In this document: in pieces, positions 10,441 to 19,065 of the stretch
Position numbering within the stretch: position 1 is the first letter of the stretch
How the letters are laid out: every line of letters starts with the position of its first letter
Origin: Rippkaea orientalis PCC 8801
GTDB taxonomy: Bacteria > Cyanobacteriota > Cyanobacteriia > Cyanobacteriales > Microcystaceae
Direction of reading: 5' to 3'
Assembly: GCF_000021805.1 (NCBI RefSeq)
Contig: NC_011726.1
Coordinates: 2,698,097 to 2,762,096 of the forward strand
DNA: 64,000 bases
Translations under genes and position numbers: made by a program
The notes under the pieces: model-generated
Seen by the model: the letters and a program-made list of their open reading frames with translations, nothing else
Database searches by the model: none
What the model was told of the DNA's origin: nothing

Positions 10441-10980
10441 ATGCCATCTCCTACTATTACTAACTCTGCCTTAGAAAAATTTCTCCAACAACCTAATATT
10501 GACGGTTCTCCAGCGTGGGAGTTCATCCAGGGACACCCGCAGCAAAAGCCTATGCCAAGTCTATTTCATTCCCGTCTCCAGCGCAACCTAGTTAATAAGA
10601 TTAACAGTCAAAGCAAAGCTTATGAAGCTATCCAAGAACTGCGATGTATTGTTCCTCCTTTATCTCCCGTTCCTGACATTGCTATTGTTAAAAATGATCG
10701 TCTCGGTAATGAGGATGGACCACTACAAGGTGCACCAGACTGGTTAATTGAAATTCGATCGCCTGATCAAAGCACATTAGACCTACAAAACACAATTTTA
10801 CACTGCTTGAGCAACGGGACTCAGCTTGCTTGGTTAATTGATATTCAACGACAGCAAATTTGGGTTTGGGAACACCAAGAGTTACCATTAATCTATTCAG
10901 GAACTGACACACTTCCCACCCTTGATAATATCTCAAACTTGACTGTAGAATTGATAATTACCATGACTCAACAGCGTTAA
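10441..10980 (+). CDS. Uma2-family (DUF820) endonuclease-fold protein
   Basis: 179 residues of the PD-(D/E)XK nuclease-like Uma2 family that is hugely expanded in cyanobacteria. The core motif is visible as PVPDIAIV (Asp, about 79) followed by PDWLIEIRSPDQS, with E at about 102. The usual lysine of the ExK motif is replaced (EIR), as in many family members. Start ATG 10441 has an AAGGA ribosome site. The function of these proteins is largely unknown; they are often found in genomic islands. Monocistronic, behind the second palindrome pair. Confidence 0.85.
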   Translation: MPSPTITNSALEKFLQQPNIDGSPAWEFIQGHPQQKPMPSLFHSRLQRNLVNKINSQSKAYEAIQELRCIVPPLSPVPDIAIVKNDRLGNEDGPLQGAPDWLIEIRSPDQSTLDLQNTILHCLSNGTQLAWLIDIQRQQIWVWEHQELPLIYSGTDTLPTLDNISNLTVELIITMTQQR

Positions 10981-11060
10981 CGAAGTCAGAAGTCAGAAGT
11001 CATAAAGATACCATTACAAAGAACTCAGGGAGTGATATTTTTACTTTTGCCTGTTGCCTA

Positions 11061-12221
11061 TTACCCTAAATTTTTGAACCCTTCCATAAATTCTCGATCA
11101 ATATAATCTTTCCAAGTCCATAATATAGGAGATCGATAGCCTAAAAACCCCCAAGAGGCGATCGCATTTTTATCTCCGGTTCCAATTAAACTTAAATACA
11201 ACTTTTGTGGATAATAAGGTTTTAAGGATTTACGTAAAATCATTCGCTGTAAATTATCAAATAACGGTTTGCCTTGTCTAACCGCAAAAACCCCTGCTTT
11301 GGGACGAGGATAATTATTAATGGTTGCAATATCTCCGGCTGCAAAAATATGAGGATGAGAGACGGATTGTAGATAATTATTGACTAAAATAAAGCCTTTT
11401 TCATTCGTTGTCAATCCTGAGGCTTTAATCCAATTCGCTGCTGATGCTTGAGTTACCCAAAAAATAATATTACAATTGACTTTTAACTTTGACTCACATT
11501 GAATTTCGTATATGCTCTGAGAAATTGCTGAAATTTGAACGACTTTTTGCCGTAAATAAAGGTTGATTTTTCGCTGTTTTAAAATGGTTTCTACTATCTT
11601 ACTGACGCTAAAATTATGACCTGTTAAAATAGTTTCTCCCTGGTGAAATAGATTAATCATTAAATTCTCTAAAGGTTGCTGATGTTCTTGTAAAATATGG
11701 CTTAAACGACTGTGCATATTGAGAGCTAATTCAACTCCTCCTGCACCTCCTCCTACAATACTAATAGAATAATTTTTATGGGGAGAATTAATAACGGTTT
11801 TAACAAAGTCATTCCAAGCAGCTAAAAAAGTTGGTACAGGTTTAGCCGGGATAGCATATTCAGATGCACCCGGAACATTAATCATAGTGGGTATACTGCC
11901 AATATCAAGGGATAGATAATCAAAAGAAATCGGGGGAGAATTAGCACAAATAACTTGATGATTAATCAAGTCTAAACCAATGGCTTGATCCAGGTAAAAT
12001 TGAGCGTGAGAAAATTGTGCTAAAGTTGATAAATTAATATGGGTTTCCTCAAAGGTGTAGAAACCAGCTACATAACCAGGTAACATTCCTGAATAGGGAG
12101 TTTGATAGACATCTGTAATTAGGGTTAAACGCACCCCAGAAAGCGGATTTATTCCCCATAATTTTAGCGCGATCGCGTGGCTATGTCCTCCCCCAATTAA
12201 AACTAAATTTTTGCTACTCAT
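11061..12221 (-). CDS. FAD/NAD(P)-dependent oxidoreductase (SelD-associated type)
   Basis: 386 residues. An N-terminal dinucleotide-binding motif (LVLIGGGHSHAIAL, about 6-19) and an internal second one (SIVGGGAGGVELAL, about 153) mark a two-dinucleotide-binding flavoprotein of the NDH-2-like superfamily. The GGGHSHA start and SGMLPGYVAGFY segment are typical of the subfamily that in many bacteria is fused to or beside selenophosphate synthetase (SelD). No selD is nearby. The C-terminal AAGDIA motif contacts FAD. Likely membrane-peripheral; electron donor and acceptor are not known. Convergent with the Uma2 gene. Confidence 0.8.
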   Translation of the reverse strand: MSSKNLVLIGGGHSHAIALKLWGINPLSGVRLTLITDVYQTPYSGMLPGYVAGFYTFEETHINLSTLAQFSHAQFYLDQAIGLDLINHQVICANSPPISFDYLSLDIGSIPTMINVPGASEYAIPAKPVPTFLAAWNDFVKTVINSPHKNYSISIVGGGAGGVELALNMHSRLSHILQEHQQPLENLMINLFHQGETILTGHNFSVSKIVETILKQRKINLYLRQKVVQISAISQSIYEIQCESKLKVNCNIIFWVTQASAANWIKASGLTTNEKGFILVNNYLQSVSHPHIFAAGDIATINNYPRPKAGVFAVRQGKPLFDNLQRMILRKSLKPYYPQKLYLSLIGTGDKNAIASWGFLGYRSPILWTWKDYIDREFMEGFKNLG

Positions 12222-12256
12222 TTGTTTTAAAATTCGTCTTGTGCTAATCTATAATC

Positions 12257-12550
12257 ATGCTTAAATATTTAGTTTGTCTACTCTTATTAATTCTATCATT
12301 TTTTCTCGCAACTCCTGTTGAAGCATCTTTCTGTCGAGAGATAGATGGACAATCGATTTGTATTGAAACGATTAAACGTAGTGCTAAGAATTATTGGGAA
12401 TATCGTGCCTCAGTCAAAGTCGATGGAGTCGTTAAACCGATAGAGATTTATAATTGCCGCGATCGCGTTATCATTGAAAAAGATAAAACAATTATCCCTT
12501 TTGAAAATAATGGTGTTGGTGATCTAATTTGTAATCTCCTCAAAAAGTAA
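12257..12550 (+). CDS. Small secreted protein of unknown function
   Basis: 97 residues with a strong signal peptide (MLKYLVCLLLLILSFFLATPVEA, cleavage likely after VEA at 23). The mature part of about 74 residues has four cysteines (FCREIDGQSICIE, YNCRDR, DLICNLL), suggesting two disulfides in the periplasm or on the surface. It starts 35 bp from the divergent oxidoreductase gene and the two may share a promoter region. No family recognised. Codon use resembles its neighbours. Confidence 0.65.
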   Translation: MLKYLVCLLLLILSFFLATPVEASFCREIDGQSICIETIKRSAKNYWEYRASVKVDGVVKPIEIYNCRDRVIIEKDKTIIPFENNGVGDLICNLLKK

Positions 12551-12575
12551 TTGTGTCTGATAACTGTTGACTGAT

Positions 12576-13208
12576 TTAAACTAATCCAGAACGAAGGGCA
12601 ACAACTGCAGCTTGTACCCGATCATCCACGGCTAATTTATTCATAATTCCTCGTACATGGGTTTTAATCGTATTGGTACTCAGATACAAATCTTCAGCAA
12701 TTTCATTATTACTTTTCCCTTCAACAATTAACTTTAAAACCTCTAATTCTCGTTCAGAAAGTAGGGCAAGATTTTGATTGGGTTCTGGGGTTGGTGGTTT
12801 TAAATTATCTAACACTAAGCGGGCAATTTGGGGATCTAAATAGGTTGCCCCATCTTTAGCTGCTTCAATGGCTGCTAATAATCGCTCTAAACTAGCCCCT
12901 TTGATACAATAAGCATCGGCACCACTCGATAATGCTGCAACGACCTCCGTTTGCAGGGTATGGGAAGTCAACATCACGATGTGAATATCTGGCAATTGTT
13001 CCTTAATTTGTTTCGTTGCAGCGATGCCATCTAAGCGAGGCAGTCCAATATCCATCACGATGAGATCTGGCTTCAAGTCTAAGGCTTTTTGTATTCCCCC
13101 GTAGCCATCTTCCGCTTGTCCGACGATCTCAAAGTCAGGATATTCACTCAAAGCTTGTTCTAATCCCAATTGCATCAGGGGATCATCTTCAACAATTAAA
13201 ATGCGCAT
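12576..13208 (-). CDS. NarL/FixJ-type response regulator
   Basis: 210 residues. The receiver domain (1-120) has the acidic pair ED-D at 7-9, the phospho-acceptor D53 (LIVMDIGLP) and the conserved Lys in CIKGAS. The C-terminal LuxR-type helix-turn-helix (about 147-210) has LSERELEVLKLIVEGKSNNEIA. It is a DNA-binding transcription factor. It is divergent from the MASE1 histidine kinase gene 216 bp away, its likely partner. NarL-type regulators usually pair with HisKA_3 kinases, whereas this kinase has a classical HisKA domain, so the pairing is not certain. Confidence 0.92.
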   Translation of the reverse strand: MRILIVEDDPLMQLGLEQALSEYPDFEIVGQAEDGYGGIQKALDLKPDLIVMDIGLPRLDGIAATKQIKEQLPDIHIVMLTSHTLQTEVVAALSSGADAYCIKGASLERLLAAIEAAKDGATYLDPQIARLVLDNLKPPTPEPNQNLALLSERELEVLKLIVEGKSNNEIAEDLYLSTNTIKTHVRGIMNKLAVDDRVQAAVVALRSGLV

Positions 13209-13424
13209 TCTCGGTAGGAGTCATCTTGATGGGGTCATCTTAAATGCTATCTTGATTATTCCTAGAAAAATCTAAAATTTTTCCGTTGATTTTTTGGCTT
13301 GCTTTCCTCATTATGCTTAGATTTCACCCATACGGGGGAAGTGAAATCGAGTGTAAATTCGTCACCCTTTAATTAGAGTGAACAATCCATAAAAAATCTG
13401 TTTTTGGAGAACAATTTTGTCATT

Positions 13425-15659
13425 ATGACCCCAGTCCGAACTCTGTGGCACTCCAATTTAAGCAAACTCACTCTAGTGGCGATCGCGTACTGGAGTGGAG
13501 GATGGCTAGGACGACAATCAATGGAACTAACCCAAGGCACTTGTCCCCTGTGGCTACCGGCTGGAATTGCCCTAACAGCCCTATTACTCTATGGTGAGCA
13601 ACTCTGGTTAGGCATCTTTCTCGGAGATCTTCTTTTAACCTTGACTTTGGGAGGAAGTTGGGGATTAGCCATTGGTTCAGCTATGGCAACTACCCTATCT
13701 GCTGTGATTGGGGTTAAATTACTCCATTGGTGGAGATTTTCGCCTAAACTCTCAAAAATACGCGATGTAACCGCTTTACTCCTGTTGGCTGCTATTTTTG
13801 CCCCAATTGTCCATGCGTCTCTAGAAACCCTAGTCCGTCTCATCCTAGGGAGTCTAGAGGGAAAAACCTGGGGACAGCATTGGTGGTTACAGTGGTTAGG
13901 GGATTCTAGCTCAATTATGGTCATTGCGCCCTTTTTGCTGCGTCTCAAGTCAGATAGGGATACCCTATTACGACGGCAACCCAAAAAGCGTCTTCTTGAA
14001 GGAGCTATTTGTGGGGGACTGCTGTTAGGGTTGAGTTGGATGGTATTTATCCGTCATGGCATCTCTGGGACTGTCTCATCAGAGGATTTTACCAATACCC
14101 AATATTTAGAGTATTTACCCTTTCCGATTGTGGTTTGGGCAGCCATTCGCTTTCAAACCTGGGGGGCAGTTTTAGGGAGTCTGTTTGTCTCCATTGGGGC
14201 GATCGCAGGAACTCTTCAAGGCACTGGCCCCTTTATCCTGCAAACGACGAATCTGGCACAAGCGACGCTCTTATTACAAATTTTTCTGATTATTATTAGT
14301 ACAACCGCTTTACTGTTATCGGCTGCCGTAACGGAACGACAACGGGTAGAAAAGCAACTATTGGATACTTTAGAACGAGATCATCTGTTAGCAGAAGTAG
14401 CCTTACGGATTCGGCACTCTTTGGACTTAGAACAGATTTTTCAAACTACTGTGGCGGAAATTCGTACGTTGATTGATAGCGATCGCGTGTTTATTGGAAC
14501 ATTACAGGACAATGGACGCATTGAAGTGGTAGCGGAGTCGGTAGCGCAGGGTTATCCGAGTTTGTTGGGAGGTAGTGCCAGGGACGATTTATTAGCGAAT
14601 TTACCCTCATTATTTAGCCAAGGACAGACCTTTGTTGCCTCTGATATTAGCCATCTGCATTTATCCCCTACAGTGGTTCAATATAGCCAACGTTATCAGA
14701 TTAAAGCTGCGTTAGTAGTTCCGCTTCATCTGGATCATCAACCCTTGGGGTTATTAGTCGCGCATCACTGTTCTGGGATGCGTCATTGGCACAAACAGGA
14801 AGTTAAACTCTTAGAACAGTTAGCTGGTCAAGTGATGATTGCCATGGGCCAAGCCCAATTATATCAAAAAGTGCAACAACTCAATAGTAATTTAGAAAAA
14901 CAAGTCGCAGAAAGAACTCATCAATTGCAAGAAAAAATTGAAGAAGTGCAAGACTTATATGACATGAAAGCGGTTTTTTTACAAGCTGTTTCCCATGATT
15001 TGCGCACCTCAATTATGGGGTTATTGATGTTATTAAAAAACTTGGAAAATCGCCCTGGAGAGAGTATTAGTGTTTCTCGATCTATTTTAGACCGCATGAT
15101 TAAAAGTAGTGATCGCCAATTAACGTTAATTAATGCGTTATCGAAAGATCATTTTTCTGAAGAACGACCTTTAATTATTAATTGCAAAACGCTTGTTTTA
15201 AAGGATGTAATTACTAAAATTGCTCAAAACTGGGAACCGCTATTAATTCAAAATCAAGCAACGTTTACCCTCCATATTCCTGATAATTTGCCCTTGATTT
15301 TTGCCGATCCTGAACAATTAATCCAAGTATTTGAACAGCTATTAAGTAATGCTTTTAAACACAATCCTCCGGGGATTGATTTAGTCTTTAAAGCCACTTT
15401 TCAAGGAGGAATGGTTCACTGTCATTTAGCCGATAATGGTGTAGGAATGGAACCCCAACAATGCGATCAACTCTTTAAATTATACCTGCGAAGTTTGCAT
15501 GATAGACGCAGAACAGGAATTGGGTTAGGGTGTTACCAATGTCGCCAAATTATCGAGGCTCATGGGGGAACCATTGGAGTGAATAGTAATCCTGGCAAAG
15601 GTTCTGAGGTTTGGTTTACTTTACCCATCGCCAAAAGCCAACCATCCGCCGTGAGTTAG
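13425..15659 (+). CDS. MASE1-GAF hybrid-sensing histidine kinase
   Basis: 744 residues from ATG 13425. A TTG 21 bp upstream lies on the GGAGA ribosome site and is rejected as start. N-terminal MASE1 membrane sensor with about eight helices (residues 10-305), a GAF domain (about 320-475), a short coiled coil (QQLNSNLEKQVAERTHQLQEK), HisKA with H524 (AVSHDLRTS), and a complete HATPase_c domain: N box SNAFKHN, G1 DNGVGM, G2 TGIGLG. Catalytically intact. It senses through membrane and GAF modules; the signal is unknown. The divergent NarL regulator is the obvious partner candidate. Confidence 0.92.
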   Translation: MTPVRTLWHSNLSKLTLVAIAYWSGGWLGRQSMELTQGTCPLWLPAGIALTALLLYGEQLWLGIFLGDLLLTLTLGGSWGLAIGSAMATTLSAVIGVKLLHWWRFSPKLSKIRDVTALLLLAAIFAPIVHASLETLVRLILGSLEGKTWGQHWWLQWLGDSSSIMVIAPFLLRLKSDRDTLLRRQPKKRLLEGAICGGLLLGLSWMVFIRHGISGTVSSEDFTNTQYLEYLPFPIVVWAAIRFQTWGAVLGSLFVSIGAIAGTLQGTGPFILQTTNLAQATLLLQIFLIIISTTALLLSAAVTERQRVEKQLLDTLERDHLLAEVALRIRHSLDLEQIFQTTVAEIRTLIDSDRVFIGTLQDNGRIEVVAESVAQGYPSLLGGSARDDLLANLPSLFSQGQTFVASDISHLHLSPTVVQYSQRYQIKAALVVPLHLDHQPLGLLVAHHCSGMRHWHKQEVKLLEQLAGQVMIAMGQAQLYQKVQQLNSNLEKQVAERTHQLQEKIEEVQDLYDMKAVFLQAVSHDLRTSIMGLLMLLKNLENRPGESISVSRSILDRMIKSSDRQLTLINALSKDHFSEERPLIINCKTLVLKDVITKIAQNWEPLLIQNQATFTLHIPDNLPLIFADPEQLIQVFEQLLSNAFKHNPPGIDLVFKATFQGGMVHCHLADNGVGMEPQQCDQLFKLYLRSLHDRRRTGIGLGCYQCRQIIEAHGGTIGVNSNPGKGSEVWFTLPIAKSQPSAVS

Positions 15660-16063
15660 ATCTGAGTTCCGAAATTGATTCCCTTAATAATTAAGATTTT
15701 CAATACTTTATTAAGTTTTTTAACTAAAAACAATTAAAGTCTTGTCCGTTTAAAAGCATTTTACTATAATTTTATTTAGCTCTATGAGCCAAGAGAATTT
15801 ACCTAAAAAAATAAAACATTGTTCCCTAGGCATTAACAGTACTTTCATTAGTCTTCATACGGAAGAGTAATCGGTATAGTAGTTATTATGGAGGTAGGAT
15901 TATAGAAAAGACAACACTGAAAATTTGACAGAGGACTTATACCAAATCCGGTTAAAATAGCCGATGATCAAGAATCTCAGAAGTAGAGTCAATTCATGAA
16001 TTGACCCTATGGATATTGTTCTAATTAAACTGGATTTAGTATTATTTATCACTTCAGGACATC
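15660..16063. other. Intergenic region with MITE-like element
   Basis: Contains no convincing gene. A 28-codon frame at 15784-15870 has no ribosome site. The second half is a MITE-like repeat listed separately. The AT-rich stretch 15690-15780 directly after the kinase gene may hold its terminator, but no clear hairpin with a U-run was found. Confidence 0.5.
15939..16042. repeat. MITE-like element with 18-bp imperfect terminal inverted repeats
   Basis: Left end ATACCAAATCCGGTTAAA (15939-15956); the right end (16025-16042) is its imperfect reverse complement, matching at about 15 of 18 positions. A perfect 18-nt palindrome, GTCAATTCATGAATTGAC, sits in the middle (15988-16005). Total length is 104 bp with no coding capacity. 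Terminal repeats of this kind are common dispersed elements in cyanobacteria. Confidence 0.6.
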
Positions 16064-16156
16064 GTGACTAATTTATATGCTGAAGCTGCTGAAGCTGATG
16101 AAGTTGTGGCATCTGAAAATTATAATACAGGAGGGCTAAAAAATCTCCTAAAGTAA
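16064..16156 (+). CDS. Possible 30-residue peptide upstream of the lodA-like gene
   Basis: A short frame starting at GTG 16064, six bases after an AGGA ribosome-site-like sequence, and ending at TAA 16154. The product is very acidic at first (AEAAEADEVVASEN) and then neutral to basic (YNTGGLKNLLK). It ends 52 bp before the LodA-type gene. The frame is closed upstream by a stop inside the right end of the MITE-like repeat, so it may instead be the 3' remnant of a gene cut by that insertion. It could be a leader peptide or a partner peptide; there is no homology basis for either. Confidence 0.35.
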   Translation: MTNLYAEAAEADEVVASENYNTGGLKNLLK

Positions 16157-16208
16157 GAGAAAAGGGTTAATAACTAATAACTAATAACTGTTCAAGAGAA
16201 TTAAAACC

Positions 16209-17765
16209 ATGGGTAAAACTTACCAAATCTTTCCAGGCATTGGGATAGCCCGCTTAGGAAATAGCGAAAGTGAGTATTTTATCGGACCAGAAGCACCTGG
16301 TATCGTTCCCCCGACACCCTATCGGGATAGTATGGGACGAATTAAGCGTCAAGGAGCTCGTTTCCGCATCTATGAAGTAGACGTAGATGAATTTGGGGGA
16401 GAAACGATTCTGCGGGAGGTAACGGTTGATAGCAACACAACCATTACCTGGACTGTCCATCTGGTGAACAAAAAAGCAGCCGGCAAAAATTTCCCCCCCC
16501 TTCAGACCAGCGATCGCAACGCGGGATACGATCGCAACGGACTAACCATCGATGCAGGAATACAACAGATTTCAGGAACCGATCAAACCGTCGGCCCCTT
16601 ACAAGGTGATATCCGGTTTATTCGCAATGGCATCACCGAGTCTAGCACTACGGTAAAAATCGGCGATCTCAAAACCGATGAAGCTGGCCGACTGATTGTT
16701 CTGGGAGGCCATGGACTCTCAAGATCTCCCCTAGGCAGGCCGATGACCAACTTTGCCAATAATGACGGTTGGTACGATGATGTCGCTGACGGGCCAGTCA
16801 CAGCCACGGTGATCATTAACGGTGTCAGCTTTACCGCTACCCCGGCCTGGGTGGTCGTTGCTTCCCCTAGCTATGCCCCAGGAATTGACAACATGATGAC
16901 GTGGTACGATCAGGCTGTCAACGTCAATGCCAGTTATTTCCATCCCATTCAGCAGCTAAAAGTCCCCTCCTTTACTCAGGATATTTACCCCATTCTCAAA
17001 CGAACAACATTAATGCAATGGGTGAGTGATACAGCGCGTAGCGGCCATGGTACGGGTACGGGAGGATACTTTGTAGATCCCAATCGACTGCGACTCCTCA
17101 GCGATAATTCAGAAGCCGCTAAAGCCGCACGGGAAGGGATTTTTGCCCGTTTAGCTCAACCTAATACCGTTGCCCCCAGTTATGAAACAACCCCCAGACC
17201 TCCTGAAAATATGCCCCGACTGTTTTCAGGGGTTAATCCAGCGAGTCCCACTAATCAGGGAAATAGCGTTTTTACGTCCTTGACCAGCTATCAGTATATG
17301 TTGATGACCAAGTGGAAGGATGGCAATTTTGAAGCAGATTGGCCGGGTTCTGAACCAGTACCTCCGACCTTTGATGCAATTCCCCTCAATGAGCAACCCG
17401 ATGCCCTCAATCGAGCGGCATTAGAAGCTTGTATTGGGGGTCCTTTTTTCCCTGGTATCGAGACAACCTACCTGATGACCTTGGTGGACACCTATAAGTC
17501 TCCCTTTCGCATCGACGATCACACCCACTCAGCAGGGTTTTTGACCGAACAGATGGCTATCCCCTGGCAAGCAGATTTTTATGACTGTGGTTTGCTGTGG
17601 TGGCCGGCTCAAAGACCTGTATCCGTCAGGGTTGGCAACCGCTTTGAGCAATTTTCCCGTGGGATTAATAACTATGCCGGGATGGTGCAATATTGGTCTA
17701 ATTTAGGGTTTATTGTCCAAAGTGGAGAGGAATACGTTGAAACCGAACGCAGACCGATTCCTTAA
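16209..17765 (+). CDS. LodA/GoxA-family cysteine-tryptophylquinone oxidase
   Basis: 518 residues. The start IFPGIGIARLGNSESEYFIGPE and the C-terminal EACIGGPFFPGIE and MAIPWQADFYDC segments are signatures of the LodA-like quinoprotein family. Characterised members oxidise L-lysine or glycine and release H2O2 and ammonia. C408 and W453 are my candidates for the cysteine-tryptophylquinone cross-link, by analogy to C516/W581 of LodA. The protein is shorter than LodA (about 726 residues). It overlaps a flavoprotein gene, as lodA does with lodB. No signal peptide. The G+C content is visibly higher than in neighbours, suggesting transfer or codon selection. The substrate is unknown. Confidence 0.85.
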   Translation: MGKTYQIFPGIGIARLGNSESEYFIGPEAPGIVPPTPYRDSMGRIKRQGARFRIYEVDVDEFGGETILREVTVDSNTTITWTVHLVNKKAAGKNFPPLQTSDRNAGYDRNGLTIDAGIQQISGTDQTVGPLQGDIRFIRNGITESSTTVKIGDLKTDEAGRLIVLGGHGLSRSPLGRPMTNFANNDGWYDDVADGPVTATVIINGVSFTATPAWVVVASPSYAPGIDNMMTWYDQAVNVNASYFHPIQQLKVPSFTQDIYPILKRTTLMQWVSDTARSGHGTGTGGYFVDPNRLRLLSDNSEAAKAAREGIFARLAQPNTVAPSYETTPRPPENMPRLFSGVNPASPTNQGNSVFTSLTSYQYMLMTKWKDGNFEADWPGSEPVPPTFDAIPLNEQPDALNRAALEACIGGPFFPGIETTYLMTLVDTYKSPFRIDDHTHSAGFLTEQMAIPWQADFYDCGLLWWPAQRPVSVRVGNRFEQFSRGINNYAGMVQYWSNLGFIVQSGEEYVETERRPIP

Positions 17766-18843
17766 TACAGATGTGGTCATTATCGGTGGGGGTCCGGCCG
17801 GGTTAGCAACGGCGATCGCTCTCACCGATCTTGACATCAATTCTATCGTGATCGAGAGCAGCCATTATCTTGACCCTCGTTTGGGAGAACATCTGACCCC
17901 GGTCGGGGTGGGAATCTTAAAACAACTAGGGATCTGGGATAGCCAATTTCTAGAAAAACACCGTTTATGTTATGGGGTGCGTTCTGCTTGGGGAGAGACT
18001 CAAGTGACCTACAGTGACTACCTCTTTCATCCCGATGGTACGGGAGTTAATTTGAGTCGTCCCACCTTTGACCGCAATTTAGCAACGTTAGCGGATGGTA
18101 AGGGGGTTCGTTTGTTGCTCTCAAGTCAACTCAAACAGGCTCAACAGGAACAGAACGGATGGATACTTTCTCTCGACACTCCAAAGGGTCTTCAGGAGGT
18201 AAGAGCTAGAGTGGTTGTGGATGCGAGTGGACGCAAGGCTTTATTTGCTAGGAGTCAGGGTCGAACTTCTGTCTATTGCGATCGCTTGGTGGGTATTGCT
18301 GCTTTTTTAGAGCCTTTGGCAGAAAATCATGATCAGGAGGAAACCTTGTTGCTCGAATCGGGAGAGTTTGGCTGGTGGTACTTTGCCCGTCTTCAGGATA
18401 ATAGGGGGGTTTTTTTGCATATAACGGATGCTGATCAACTTGAGTCCAGAAAAGATGCTCCTCTGCAAACGTGGTCAAAACGGCTAAAATCAACTAACTT
18501 TTTCTCGGAACTGGCTGGTTATTATCATCCTGTTGAAAAGGTTCTGGTGCGATCGGCTCGTAGTCATTGTCTTGATCAAGCAACAGGTCATCATTGGCTG
18601 GCTGTGGGGGATGCTGCCATGAGTTTTGATCCCTTATCGTCTATGGGGATTACTAAAGCTTTAAAGGCTGGTATTTTTTCGAGTCAAGTCATTTTAAGGG
18701 TTTTGAATGGGGAAACAACGGTTCTGAAAGACTATGAGGCAGAAATTCAGCAACAATTTAACGAATATCTCCAGATTCGCACTCAATATTATCAGATCGA
18801 GCAGCGTTGGCCAAGCTCACTTTTTTGGCAGCGGCGACATTAG
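17737..18843 (+). CDS. LodB-like FAD-dependent maturation protein
   Basis: 368 residues from TTG 17737, chosen because GGAGAGG lies 7 nt upstream; another TTG at 17713 has no ribosome site. The N-terminal FAD motif VVIIGGGPAGLATAIAL and the C-terminal AVGDAAMSFDPLSSMGITKAL are typical of the tryptophan-halogenase/geranylgeranyl-reductase-like monooxygenase group to which LodB belongs. In known systems LodB is required to form the quinone cofactor in LodA. It overlaps the end of the oxidase gene by 29 bp, indicating translational coupling. The length agrees with LodB (about 369). The function is by family and context. Confidence 0.85.
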   Translation: MKPNADRFLNTDVVIIGGGPAGLATAIALTDLDINSIVIESSHYLDPRLGEHLTPVGVGILKQLGIWDSQFLEKHRLCYGVRSAWGETQVTYSDYLFHPDGTGVNLSRPTFDRNLATLADGKGVRLLLSSQLKQAQQEQNGWILSLDTPKGLQEVRARVVVDASGRKALFARSQGRTSVYCDRLVGIAAFLEPLAENHDQEETLLLESGEFGWWYFARLQDNRGVFLHITDADQLESRKDAPLQTWSKRLKSTNFFSELAGYYHPVEKVLVRSARSHCLDQATGHHWLAVGDAAMSFDPLSSMGITKALKAGIFSSQVILRVLNGETTVLKDYEAEIQQQFNEYLQIRTQYYQIEQRWPSSLFWQRRH

Positions 18844-19034
18844 ATTTTAGAGTCATTATCTTCTTCCTGTCCCCTCATGTTAATGCCAACAAATTTAACA
18901 TCATCATAGCGTTTAGTCATTTGTTTGAGGTAATCCGCTTTAGCATATTGATATCTAAGATAAACCCCAATTTTGTTTAAATATTGGTTTTTAAAAACCT
19001 CTAACCACTTTCTAATATAGTCTTGATTAATCAT
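18840..19034 (-). pseudogene. Small frame, possible gene fragment
   Basis: A 64-codon frame (from MINQDYIRKWLEVF) convergent with and overlapping the LodB-like gene by 4 bp. No ribosome site is seen. Its C-terminal half (ADYLKQMTKRYDDVKFVGI) faintly resembles the linker preceding NTPase domains in some large cyanobacterial proteins, but this is a guess. It may be the leftover of a gene removed when the lod-like pair or the Uma2 gene arrived. A GG-TTTTTAAAAA-CC palindrome at 18986-18999 lies inside. Confidence 0.3.
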
Positions 19035-19065
19035 TGCTGTTTGGTTTTGACGGAAGAGGCGTATC

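Noticed and set aside
15784-15870. 28-codon frame after the histidine kinase
   Set aside because: No ribosome site and no downstream partner; likely chance.
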